A stretch of 64,000 nucleotides of DNA. It comes from Cladorrhinum sp. PSN259 (taxonomy: Eukaryota > Ascomycota > Sordariomycetes > Sordariales > Podosporaceae). Position 1 is the first letter of the stretch, and each line of letters begins with the position of its first letter. A program made the translations under genes and the position numbers. The notes under the pieces were generated by a model. The model saw only the letters and a list, made by a program, of their open reading frames with translations. It did no database searches and had not been told where the DNA came from. Location of the stretch: contig MU867075.1 in the NCBI GenBank assembly GCA_033725935.1, positions 248,001 through 312,000 on the forward strand, given 5' to 3'. Positions 32,155-41,987 of this stretch are shown piece after piece.

Positions 32155-33084
32155 AGTCGGCTAGGAGGGGGAATGAGCAGTTCAAGGGAGATGTGGGACG
32201 GGAAGGTAGCGGCATGGGAAGGTACATTACCTTATACCTAGTAGCTGCTGAGGGCAACAAGGCAAGGGGAAATATTCATCACTCTTTGGGGCGTGGGACT
32301 AAATGGGCATTAAGAAGGATTTGGTATTGTTACGCAGGAACAAATTGAACCGGCCGATTATGTATTAAGTTGGTGAGTAAATGAATGCATGGTTGCGTGT
32401 TAGAACTTGCACATTATAATAAGCATCGATCATATGCAAATGATATGTGATTCATGACGATCCCCCGGTTTTTTTGTACCTCGGCGATTTGGTGATCGTC
32501 GCTTCGTTTTCAGGAACAGGATTTTTAGCCGTGATAATTGGTGTGGTGCGTGTAAGTGGTCTTCCCCCGCATTGCACGGGGATCTGTCTGGTCTAGACTT
32601 TTCCTCCTTTGAGATAGATCAGTTCCTGGTTTTTTTTTTCCCTGACGGACGTCAAAGTTCAATGCCGAGGTTGCATATGCTTGTGAGATATTTTTGGTTG
32701 TTTGTTGAGAGGGACAATGGGTTTATTGATGTTGTCTTGATGATTATGTGTCTCCATGATTGTGTAAGTAGTTGTGCGCAGCTCCACATATAATTAAGAT
32801 GAAGATTTAAGGATTTAAAGTTCAATAAAACATACGATATTGAATAGAATGATTGCTGTTACCAAGATCATCTCATTCTCAAAACTTGACCAGAAGAGTA
32901 GCAATCATTGGGTGAAAGCACTGACTGAGTAAGGGGTTCGAGGTAGGTGGGTGGAGGTACAGTAGGTGGTGTTGTAGTGGTGGCGCTTGCCTGTTCTCCG
33001 CTCCGCTCTGCTCCGCTCGGGGATGACTTCAATTCATGAGTTCTTTCATGTGAAGTTTAAGCTTTTCTTGAGTCTCCCCTTCCG

Positions 33085-33099
33085 CCCCCCCCCCCCCCC
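33085..33099. repeat. Homopolymer C tract, 15 bases
   Basis: An uninterrupted run of 15 C, the same length as the tract at 30438-30452, in the spacer upstream of the CFEM gene. Confidence 0.9.
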
Positions 33100-33264
33100 T
33101 TGACAAACTTTGACAGGATTTCGCGGGGAAAGAGGAGTCTGGGAAATAACCAGGTAGAAAACGGGGCAGGTATGTACAGTATACAATATAATGCTTGAAC
33201 GTTTGTTAGCGCGGTACACGCCCCATTCACACTTTCCTATGCCTATTTGTCTTATTTATACGCC

Positions 33265-33390
33265 CGTTCAGCTTCTGTTAATGCATTCCTAACCCCTTTC
33301 TACGCCTATTCAGCTTTTATTAATGCATCCCTGACTTCTTTTTGCGTATATTCAGCTTCTGTTAATGCATTCCTGACTTTTTTCTATGCA
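33265..33390. repeat. 42-nt tandem minisatellite, three copies plus a degenerate fourth
   Basis: Three consecutive units of exactly 42 bases at 33265-33306, 33307-33348 and 33349-33390 share a core ttcagcttctgttaatgcat with a few substitutions. A weaker copy can be traced just before (about 33223-33264). Non-coding and T-rich. Confidence 0.85.
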
Positions 33391-33982
33391 TATTGGATAT
33401 CCCGACCTGCATAGGTATCTAATACCTTACGGTTTGCATCTTTGCTTGGCTTCCATACCTTGTTTCTGTTCTTGGTTTTATGGGGCATGTACCGAGCTAA
33501 CAAACTTTCAAGCATTAGATTGTACAGTAGGTATGAAAATGTAATGCTGTCTTATACTATTGTATTATTTCCCTGGTTTTCTTATCCAGGGTGCTGATTG
33601 TTGGGGAGGAGAGATAGAGGGAGGATTCTTGAATGATGCTTGACTGCTTACCTTAGCAAGTAGGTATGATGGCTGGGGTTATCACTAAGTAGTTCTCCGA
33701 AAGGATGAGTGACTGGATGGGTGGGTGCCCGGGTGATGGTTCGTATGTAGGTGTAGAGGTGTCGTATTCCACTGACAGAAGGATATGTTGATCCTCGCGC
33801 TTCTTTTTCCCCCCTCTCTCTCTCCTCTCCTCCTGTTCTCCTCTTTTTCCTATCTACCTCACTCACCTCCTGCACAAATCCTTGGGAAGGTTGCTCCCAA
33901 TACACCTCGGTGAAACGATAAATACGCGGTGACGGTCAACCTCTCTTTACCTGGCGCTATATATCCTCTTAGTTTCACCACG

Positions 33983-34639
33983 ATGCGCCTCTTACTCCTC
34001 AACTTGGCGGTGGTCTTCCTCACCACCACCGCTCAAGCTCAAGCAAACAAAGACTGTACATCCGTAGCGCTCCAAGCCATCCCGTCCTGCGCGCAGCCAT
34101 GCTTTGTGAACAAAGCCCCCGAAATAGGCTGCGGGGGTCTGGACTTCGTCTGCCAGTGCCAGAAGCAGGCAGCTCTGTACGCAGCTATTGAGGGATGTGT
34201 GGTGGACTCTTGCCCGTCCTCTCAGTACCAGGCTGTTATTGATGGGGCTGGGACCGGTGAGTCATTACTTACTCTACCCTGATTCTTTTCCCAGTGAAAT
34301 GACACTAATAATATGAAAGTATGTGAATGCGCCGTCGTTGCCTCGCCCGCATACACAGTTTCAGGCTCCTACGTCTCACACATTTCTTCGGCCTCATCTA
34401 TCCCTGCTTCATCTATCCCCGCTCCCTCTATCCTTCCATCGGTCTCGGCCTCTTCAGGATCGGGGTCAGGGTCAGGGTTTGGATCTGGAACCGTTGAAGC
34501 TGCCCCGACTGGTGCTGCGTTCCCTGCTGCTACGCCTCCCTCCTCAAATAATGCCGGATATACTACCTCCCCCCCGTCTAGAGTTGGGATGATGGGCGTG
34601 TCGGCATATATTGCTGCTCTTGCGTTTGCTTTGCTTTAG
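33983..34639 (+). CDS. CFEM-domain, GPI-anchored cell-surface protein
   Basis: CFEM proteins are fungal extracellular proteins; some bind haem or iron, others act in adhesion or host interaction. Exons 33983-34256 and 34320-34639 give 197 residues. A signal peptide ends near residue 20 (LLLLNLAVVFLTTTAQAQA). The domain carries the eight-Cys pattern, with pieces SCAQPCF, IGCGG, FVCQCQ, EGCV and DSCPSSQYQ. An additional VCECAVVA follows directly over the intron. A Ser/Pro/Gly-rich spacer then leads to a C-terminal hydrophobic stretch (GVSAYIAALAFALL), typical of a GPI signal. The expected Asp that coordinates haem iron in Csa2-like members appears to be present in GGLDFVCQC, but this is a comparison from memory. 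The two halves appear as separate open frames unless spliced. Confidence 0.88.
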
Positions 34640-35000
34640 GCGTGCAAAGCATACATGAGAAGAGCTTATTGTAGCTGGCAGGATAAAACGGACCGAAAGG
34701 TTGGAAAAGAGAAGAACTTGAACGGGATGGCATGGGTTTTATGAGAAAAAGAATCGATTAAAAGATGACAATACTTACTGAGCCATAATGACCACAACGT
34801 ACTTTATGTTCTCAAGGAGGCCGAAGGTCTTGTGATTTTTGTATTTAATCAATCTCCCTATGTATCTCCCTCTCTATAAGTGCGGTCAGCGACATCGGCC
34901 GCAAACTTCCAGTGTTGATCAAAGATTTAATGACAATCATGTTGGCAATTTTGGCATCAGTGTAATTCGTTTGTCATGGCACGAGGGCCATAATCTTACG
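34640..35000. other. Convergent 3' spacer between CFEM and RAD2 genes
   Basis: 3' flanks of two convergent genes; nothing else seen. Confidence 0.55.
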
Positions 35001-38000
35001 CTACTGCTCAGAAGCCTTAGATCGCTTGCCCCTCCCTCTGCCCCTTGCTGGAGCCTTCCCTTTACCTTTGCTTCTCGTACTCACATCCTCATCATGCTCT
35101 TCATCGTCATGCTCTTCCTCTTCCTGCTCGCCGCCATCCTCTGCTCCAGCTTCATCAACAGCCACGAACTCTTTTACCTTTCTCTTCTTGCCCTTACCAG
35201 TCCCTTTCTCCTTGGGAACAGGAATAGCAACAGGCAACTCCATAGACAAACCACCTCCCTTTTTCTTTTTCCTCGCTTTCAACTTCACTACAGCCTCCGC
35301 CATCCTCCTACTTCCAGTCACCCTCTGCCGAGGAGCAAATGCTTCCCTATTAGAAGCACCAGCACCAACGGCACCCTCAAAATACCTTGTAATGTTCGCC
35401 TGCGTCCCTTCCAGATCCCGCTTATTCATGTCCCTGATAACGGGGACCAACACCTCATCCGTCCTCTCCTTGCTCCATCCAATCGTGCTCATCAGAAACT
35501 GTCTCAGTCCTTCTAGATCGGGGACACCCCACTGAAACGCCTCAGGCGAACTATCGACCTCCGGGTGCAAGTATGCGTCAAAAACTGCAGGACTGGGAAA
35601 CCCACCCGGCAAAAAGAGTTTCGGAAAATGAGTCCTCCTGAACTTGCGACGGAAAGAAGATGTCTGATCTGCCTCTTTAGAGCGGCGTCCAGAATGGACT
35701 TCTTCCCACCAGTCCCGAAACTGCGTCAACCCTTCCCTGCCCGGAAACTCTGACAGGATTTCGACGGCCGTGACTGGCCCAATGCCCGGTAGACCTTCGG
35801 TGTAATCAGACCCGAGTAGCTGGGCGAGAGCAATAAGCTGCTCACGGGAGAGCTCCAATTCCTCTTCGAGATCCCTTGCAAGGTAGCACTCAACGAACTT
35901 GTTGGAATTGAACATATTCTTGTATACCCTGGTCCCGCCGAACAAGAATGTGTCTGAATCGTCGGTCACAATACCATCAACAAGACCCAAGCGTACAAGC
36001 TGCGCGCATTGCGCTTCCGCTTCCATAGGGGCAGTAATGTAAGGAATCCCAAAGAGTTTAAGCAGCGCCTGACACTCGGTCACCATGATCTGAGTGACTT
36101 CGTCAGCATCACGCCTGTCTTTTTTCTGCTGGGTTCGGAGGGCCCGCAACTCCTTCTCGTAAGCTTCTTGGTTCTCTTGCTGTGATTTATTGTTGAGCTG
36201 ACTGGCAAATCTGGCGTGCTCCTCCGCCTCTTCTGCCATCTGAGCCAGGAGTTCTTCCTCTTCTGGATCACTGAACTCGTAGTACTCCGGAGATGCATCG
36301 CGGTCTTCGACAAATAAGCTTTTCCCCCCATCCATTGGTAGATCATCAAAAACTGAGGATTGGTTTTCCGGTTGATATGCGGGATCACCAAAGAGTTCGC
36401 GCTCCATTCGAGCTTCTTCTGACTCCGGTATTGAAGAGACAACAGTCATAGGCTGCTCCACATGGGTTGGTAGAGTCACATCCTCAAACTCCATTTCTTC
36501 ATCTTCCTCTTCTGGCCAATCGGGAGAATGGTAACGCTGAGGCTCTTCGGAAGGTGTGATATGAAAGTCCTGAGGAGGTGTCTTTGTAAAATCCGCTTCT
36601 GTGGCAGCCTTCGGCGGTAATTCATTAGTCACCGTAACAGGAGAATCTTGTTCTACCGGACTAACTTCCGATTGCTTGGGAGATGGTCTCTGAATGACAG
36701 GAGGCGCATCGAGAATCTCTATATCGCTGTTGTCATCACTGGAGGATTCAATTTCTACGATAGCATCCTTGTGCTGCTGGCGGAAGCGTAACTCTTCCTC
36801 GCGCGCGAACTCTTCATCTTCGGCATTCATTTGCATGTCGAGCTCCTGTTGCCTCCTTACTGACTCCCTGATATCTGTCGTATCAGTAAGCCACGGGGGT
36901 AGCGGCAGGGGTTTGTCGTCCTTCTTGCTAGGAGCAACCTCGGCCACCGAAGGCTCCCTCTCAAACCCACCAGCCTCATCGTCAGATATACCCTCAAATT
37001 CACCGGTCTGAGTTTGCTTGGACTTCTCTGATGGCTTCTCTGCCTGCTTCTCTGTCCTTGCTGGTGGTGATTCCGCTCTACCGAATGCGGTTCGCCAATC
37101 AAGTCTCTCAAATGGGAGTGGACCATCAAAGAGATTCTTAACATTGGGTCTCACTGGGGCAACTTCAACAAGTTTTGGCTTTGGTTGTCTCTTTCGCGCG
37201 GCCCTTAGAGCTGATTGAAGATCAACATCGCTATCACTGTCGCTTTCGACATGATTATCTTGGCGCTTAGGAATCGCGGCATTTGCTCTGTTGTTCACAA
37301 TGTGTGCTATCATGCTTCCGCTGGCGGCTGTGATAGGTTTCGATGATGTCTCTGCTGCTTTTTGTGTCCATTGAGCTGGTGGCGGAAAATCTTCAACCTC
37401 CTCACCTTGAGGTTCTTGCGCACTGATGCCGTGATCATTCTGGAGAGACAGGGCGATAGCCCGATTGAGATCCTCATCTTCATCGGCTGAAAGAGCATCC
37501 TGGTCTCCAAAAAGGCCTGAGTGGTTATCGTTGTTGACGAAAAGGGCTTCGTCGTCTTCATTTGCATCTTCGGACTGGCGGGAGTTGTAGAATTGCCTCC
37601 GGGCGGATCCGTAATCTTGAGCTTGTTGATAAGCAGCTTGGCTAGAAATCTTCGGTAATCGATTGAATCCCTCAATAGGAACGTCCTCAAACTCCTCATC
37701 TTCATATTCATCATCTTGTTCTTCATCCTTGGCCTGATACCGAAACTCAAGGGCGTCCACATCGATAGGCTTATGAATCTTGCCTTGGTCCTTGTCCCTG
37801 CTCACGACACCAAGGGCCCAGCCGCCCTCGGCCCCTTCGTTCTTGACCAGGATGTACTCACGGTTTCTATCACCAGCCACTCGATTAACACCACCATTAA
37901 GTGTCAAATCCAACCCTGTCATGCCCATCTCTTGCATCAAGCGTTGTGTGAGCTTGTTCCTCTCTTTGACTCTCTCGATCTGAAACTTGGAAAAATCCAT

Positions 38001-38807
38001 GCGATTGGGAAACATGACATCCAGTTGTTCCTTACTCAAGCCCATCCTCAGTCGACTCCTTAATCTGGCAGCATTCAAGATATTGTACCGATCTGCGGGT
38101 GGCAGGCTCTTGAAGAAGTCGCCATCAAAATCAATCTTGCTAAAGTCATAGAGGTTGATGTCTTCGCCGTTGTTGAACTGCCTCGCATACTCCTCCAACT
38201 CCTCCACGCTCATGATTCGCGGGTCATCAGGCTTGCCCATTGCTTCAATTCCATTTTCCAACTCTGGAAGATGATATGCATCCTTCTTGTGGAAGCGCCG
38301 GGTTTTCATGCGCTCCTGTTTTGACATGCCAAGCTCATCGGCATATACCATCTGGTCTGCGCTCGGCAAATGTTCCTGTTCCTGTTCCTGTTCCTGTTCC
38401 TCTGCTTCGTCTGCTATTCCCGCTCGCTGCTGGCGTCTCTCTTCCTCTTCCTCGGCGATTCGATGCATCTGCACTGCAAGCAGCTTTCCGGCTGTTCGTG
38501 CCGCATCTTCACGACGTCCTTCACGCCTTCTCCTGCGTCTCTGGAGAGTAGCGCGCTTCAACGCGGGGGCGCCGCCATCGAAAACGAAGACAGGTTTCAC
38601 GCCGTACCACAGAAGCTTGCAAAGCCGACGGAAGAAGCCAACAACATGGCTGTTGCGCAATGCATTTCCTTCTTTGTCCCGGACAGCTTTGAGAAATTGG
38701 TAGATCCAAATCGAGGCATCGACGGCGAGTCTCTTTCGGTTGAGTGTCGCGAGGTTTGTCGGGCGAGCACAGGGCTGGACGACGGTCCAGAGGCCTTGAA
38801 CACCCAT
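35001..38807 (-). CDS. RAD2: DNA repair endonuclease RAD2 (XPG)
   Basis: Makes the 3' incision in nucleotide-excision repair and works with TFIIH in the nucleus. Single exon, 1268 residues. The N-region begins MGVQGLWTVVQPC, with catalytic aspartates D30 (LAVDASIWIYQFLK) and D77 (KPVFVFDGGAP), at exactly the positions of human XPG. A spacer of about 800 residues is acidic, with TFIIH-binding-like and ubiquitin-motif-like stretches (DEDLNRAIALSLQ). The I-region lies at about 900-1030, with ITAPMEAEAQCA, VTDDSDTFLFGG and LLGSDYTEGLPGIG, completing the active site and the H2TH turn. The C terminus has basic nuclear-localisation-like runs (KGKKRKVKEF, RGRGKRSK). A hexanucleotide repeat (about 38370-38400) encodes a Glu-Gln run. 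Divergent from NAA38. Confidence 0.97.
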   Translation of the reverse strand: MGVQGLWTVVQPCARPTNLATLNRKRLAVDASIWIYQFLKAVRDKEGNALRNSHVVGFFRRLCKLLWYGVKPVFVFDGGAPALKRATLQRRRRRREGRREDAARTAGKLLAVQMHRIAEEEEERRQQRAGIADEAEEQEQEQEQEHLPSADQMVYADELGMSKQERMKTRRFHKKDAYHLPELENGIEAMGKPDDPRIMSVEELEEYARQFNNGEDINLYDFSKIDFDGDFFKSLPPADRYNILNAARLRSRLRMGLSKEQLDVMFPNRMDFSKFQIERVKERNKLTQRLMQEMGMTGLDLTLNGGVNRVAGDRNREYILVKNEGAEGGWALGVVSRDKDQGKIHKPIDVDALEFRYQAKDEEQDDEYEDEEFEDVPIEGFNRLPKISSQAAYQQAQDYGSARRQFYNSRQSEDANEDDEALFVNNDNHSGLFGDQDALSADEDEDLNRAIALSLQNDHGISAQEPQGEEVEDFPPPAQWTQKAAETSSKPITAASGSMIAHIVNNRANAAIPKRQDNHVESDSDSDVDLQSALRAARKRQPKPKLVEVAPVRPNVKNLFDGPLPFERLDWRTAFGRAESPPARTEKQAEKPSEKSKQTQTGEFEGISDDEAGGFEREPSVAEVAPSKKDDKPLPLPPWLTDTTDIRESVRRQQELDMQMNAEDEEFAREEELRFRQQHKDAIVEIESSSDDNSDIEILDAPPVIQRPSPKQSEVSPVEQDSPVTVTNELPPKAATEADFTKTPPQDFHITPSEEPQRYHSPDWPEEEDEEMEFEDVTLPTHVEQPMTVVSSIPESEEARMERELFGDPAYQPENQSSVFDDLPMDGGKSLFVEDRDASPEYYEFSDPEEEELLAQMAEEAEEHARFASQLNNKSQQENQEAYEKELRALRTQQKKDRRDADEVTQIMVTECQALLKLFGIPYITAPMEAEAQCAQLVRLGLVDGIVTDDSDTFLFGGTRVYKNMFNSNKFVECYLARDLEEELELSREQLIALAQLLGSDYTEGLPGIGPVTAVEILSEFPGREGLTQFRDWWEEVHSGRRSKEADQTSSFRRKFRRTHFPKLFLPGGFPSPAVFDAYLHPEVDSSPEAFQWGVPDLEGLRQFLMSTIGWSKERTDEVLVPVIRDMNKRDLEGTQANITRYFEGAVGAGASNREAFAPRQRVTGSRRMAEAVVKLKARKKKKGGGLSMELPVAIPVPKEKGTGKGKKRKVKEFVAVDEAGAEDGGEQEEEEHDDEEHDEDVSTRSKGKGKAPARGRGRGKRSKASEQ
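38370..38401. repeat. Coding hexanucleotide repeat in RAD2 (Glu-Gln run)
   Basis: About five tandem gttcct units on the + strand, translated on the minus strand as alternating Gln and Glu in the RAD2 spacer. Probably length-polymorphic. Confidence 0.85.
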
Positions 38808-39443
38808 GGTGGGTCAAATTGTCGTCGGTGGATGTAAGTAAAAAAGTGCAAGAGCCGGAGATTCAAGGTGGACGCTCAAGGTTTCCCTCGGCAAGCCATA
38901 ACACGATGTGTAAAATGCCTTAAGGTGGCATATTCCAAAATCCTGGCCTCATGCTCTTTCGTTGAATCTGAAGAAGTGTAATTGTGGATGAATAAGTTGA
39001 AGGAAGAAACTTGGTTCCTAATCCAACTTGATGGACGCCGATGACTGCATACAATGGCCCCCCTGGCTCTGCTGCCTGTTGAAGCTCTTATCTCCGAGTT
39101 TATCTATTGGATATTATTCTCCGAATGCGCCTGCAGTTAACCCCACTAAGCATATCCCTTCCCTGTGAACTCATCTTCATAACTGTTTCGATATTTCCTC
39201 CATATGCCAAGTGTGATCAGACAAAAAGATCTAGTCAAATGCTTGATAGCCTACTAGCTCAGCGTTAAGCTACAGTTGCCCATAATCCTAAATTGCTCGA
39301 ATATAATTACAGCCACATCCCAATCATACAATCCCCTCGCCCAAAGAAGCAGTGGGACCGCTCTCAGGCCACTCAACCTTTCTCAAGGCTTTGCCTGTCT
39401 CACTCATTTTACCCGGTCACATCGATCTCATTAACCTTCCAAA
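38808..39443. other. Divergent promoter region, RAD2 (-) and NAA38 (+)
   Basis: No gene seen. Mixed composition, with a C/T-rich leader directly before the NAA38 start. Confidence 0.55.
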
Positions 39444-40004
39444 ATGAACCAATACTTTTCCCCACGTCGCCGCGTTCAACTAGCAATGGACTACGATACC
39501 ATCCCCGTACCCTCCTCGAAGGCGGAGGCATCCGACTTCTTGGAGACTCTCATTAATAAAACCCTCCGAGTCACAACCACCGACTCACGCATGTTCTGTG
39601 GTAACTTCAAGTGCACTGATGCTGTAAGTCATACCTTTTACCTCTCTCTCATCACACACTACGCTAACTTTCACTCAAAGGAAAGCAACATAATCCTCCA
39701 GCATGTCTACGAGTACCGCCCACCAAGCCAGCAACAAATCATTGCATCAGCCGCAGCCGCAGCCGCACAAGCTCACTCTATACACGGCGGCGGCCGGTTG
39801 AAACTTGGCATGTCATCTCGATTTCTCGGCCTTGTAGTGGTGCCAGGACACCACGTAGCCAAGATTGAAGTGGAAGAGTTCGCCAGCCAGCTACGGGGCG
39901 TGAGGGAGAGGAGGAGAAGGGAACAAGAGGCGCGGCTGCTCGAAGAAGACAGGAAAGCAGAAAGTCAAGGGCAAAGCACAGCAATAGCACCGGCAGCAAG
40001 TTAG
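39444..40004 (+). CDS. Sm-like protein, NAA38/LSMD1 family (NatC auxiliary subunit)
   Basis: NAA38 is the small auxiliary subunit of the NatC N-terminal acetyltransferase. Exons 39444-39623 and 39681-40004 give 167 residues; the ATG at 39486 (MDYDTIP) is an alternative start. The Sm1 motif is in FLETLINKTLRVTTTDSRMFCGNFKCTDAESNIIL and the Sm2 motif in SRFLGLVVVPGHHVAKIEV. The VVVPGHHV wording is close to the AMVPGHHI of LSMD1 and not to spliceosomal Lsm proteins, which carry an RG-type Sm2. An Ala/Gln-rich insertion lies between the motifs, and the protein ends in a charged helix (RERRRREQEARLLEE). The 57-nt intron is in frame and stop-free, so an unspliced message would insert 19 residues within the Sm fold. 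Confidence 0.82.
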   Translation: MNQYFSPRRRVQLAMDYDTIPVPSSKAEASDFLETLINKTLRVTTTDSRMFCGNFKCTDAVSHTFYLSLITHYANFHSKESNIILQHVYEYRPPSQQQIIASAAAAAAQAHSIHGGGRLKLGMSSRFLGLVVVPGHHVAKIEVEEFASQLRGVRERRRREQEARLLEEDRKAESQGQSTAIAPAAS

Positions 40005-40727
40005 AGTGTCCATGCTCTGTATTAATGTACGTATATATGGGAATACCCAACGCATGAGGTAAAGCGTCTTCCCCTCACCAAACACGTCATTACCTCCGTA
40101 AATACCCAGTTTTTACAAAGTAAAAGAACAATTTTATCTGCAGGAAGGTAAGTAATCATTTAGGGAATTAATAACACCCAGCTAATGTACACGGTCTCGC
40201 GCAAATGAGACAACAAGGAGCGAAATACATACTAGACTACCCATTCCTAACTTAAAAGCATGCATAGAAACCAGCTGACTGAGTGATATTTGACGGCTCT
40301 TAGCTGTTTCCGCCGAATAAAAGATACCTCAGAAGTAAACCGAACCCAGCCTTGCCCATCAGCACACATACACACATACACACAATCATCACGCCAACAG
40401 GAAACACAAAACCCCCGCCTTTAATCCATCCATCAGGTCCTCCCGCCTCGAAATCGTTTCGCTTCAAGCCAATATTACCAATTAGATACGTTTTTAATGC
40501 CACAGTGAGCCACCGCCACTGTCCTTTTACATCTCCTCCGTCTTTGCTTGTTCAACGGATACCTATCATCGACTTGCCACCAACCAACCGTTTGTTGATC
40601 TCAGGGTAGGCTTCGTCTCTCTTCGAATGGTTTCCTCTTCTCTGCCTGATCACAAAAAGACCCCTCATTCAATGTATTGATCTGGTTGCTCAACCGGTTC
40701 CCGCCTAAGCCGAACGCTAGTCAAGAT
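40005..40727. other. Convergent 3' spacer between NAA38 and PIL1 genes
   Basis: No gene seen. An A/C-rich stretch of cacaca-type units (about 40364-40385) is the only visible feature. Confidence 0.55.
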
Positions 40728-41987
40728 CTAAGCGACAACCTCGCGCTCGGCATTACGCCCACGGGTCTCACCGTTCAGACCCGACTCCCCATCTAGCACG
40801 GAATGACTCGCCCTTGCGTCCAAATCGTCGTCTTCCTCCTCATCGTCCTCATCCTCGTCATCATGAACGTACTCGTCCTTATGATGATGGTGCTGACCAG
40901 CTGGCACCCAAGAGTCCCGATCATGAAGCGGGGCGTCCTGTCCCGACAGATCCAAGCCCTCAGTGCGAGCCTTGATGTTATTCCTGCGCCTTGTAGAAAG
41001 GGTGCGCGCCCTCGTTGACAGCTTCGCGTTGACGGCAGCCTTCTGCGTAACCCAATTAGTCAAGGAATCTTCACAATCCTGGATGATAGCCTTGCTGGCT
41101 TCGTATCCATCATAAGCTGCGCGGGTCTCTCCAGGGGTAACAGGTGTGTCATCAATCAGTTCCAGCAGATGCTTGCCGTAGCCCGCAATGATGGCCACCT
41201 TTTCGCAGTGCTCGCGCAGGGCATCGAATTGGTAGGTATATGCCGCCTTAATCTTTTCTCTTGTGATGTTGGAGAGTTGGGCCTCTGCCACAAGAGACTC
41301 CGCCTCCGCGCGAACAAGCTCCTGCTCCAGGACGACAATTCGAGGGGAGTTGGGTTCTTTGTATTTCAGCTGAGCAATCTGGTCGGTAATCTTTTGCTTC
41401 CTGTCTCTGCTGGGCTGCACCGAAGCCTCGATATTTCTAATACTTTTCATGGTGACGCGGTACTGGTCGTATCTGTCGACATATTGATCCTCGAGCTCGC
41501 CGATTTCGTAGAGCAGCACGCCCAGCTTGTCTGTGACGTCCGAAACGTCCTCGTCGCAGGCTTCGCCCCAGATTGACAGTTGTTGCTGTGGAGATCAAAA
41601 TTAGTCTCCTTTTTCAACCATTGTGTAATCAAGAAATACCTACAGCCACTTCCATCCGTTCTTTGGCGACCAGTTCTAAGCTTCTCATGACGTTCTTCTC
41701 CATCTTGACGAGCTGGGACAGCTTCTTGGCGAGATCGGGCCCGAAGGCACCGGCTGTTTTGCCCCTTAGAGCATGTCCTAGCCTTCCTGTTAATCCCCAA
41801 ACTTATGAGTCCCAAAAAGATCGAAGAAAAACACATGTTGTGTCAGGAAAAAGGGGTAAGGGTTTTGCTCACCGAGACCGCCTCGGAAGAAGCGACCGGA
41901 CTTTGTACTGGAAGGCGGCGGGGGCGGGTTTTGGATTTGCGAAGCGGTGGGCGCCCGCGTGGAGCGCATAGAATACGTTCGATGCAT
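40728..41987 (-). CDS. Eisosome core component Pil1/Lsp1 (PilA-like)
   Basis: BAR-domain protein that coats plasma-membrane furrows (eisosomes). Three exons on the minus strand, 41873-41987, 41644-41786 and 40728-41585, give 371 residues. The N terminus MHRTYSMRSTRAPTASQIQN is the typical membrane-inserting segment. It is followed by SGRFFRGGLGRLGHALRGK and AFGPDLAKKLSQLVKMEKN, near-invariant in the family. The helical BAR domain runs to about residue 280 with coiled-coil-like stretches (IVVLEQELVRAEAESLVAEA). The C-terminal tail is strongly acidic (HDDEDEDDEEEDDD) and carries Ser/Thr-Pro sites, as in Pil1, which is regulated by Pkh kinases. Divergent from KMT6. Confidence 0.94.

Larger units (their letters stand above)
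32155..33982. other. Long intergenic region between pyroglutamyl peptidase and CFEM genes
   Basis: 1.8 kb without a recognisable gene. It contains repeated ctccgct-type units (about 32995-33020), a 15-base C run (33085-33099) and a 42-nt minisatellite (33265-33390), listed separately. The last 200 bases are C/T-rich and likely hold the CFEM gene promoter. Confidence 0.6.
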
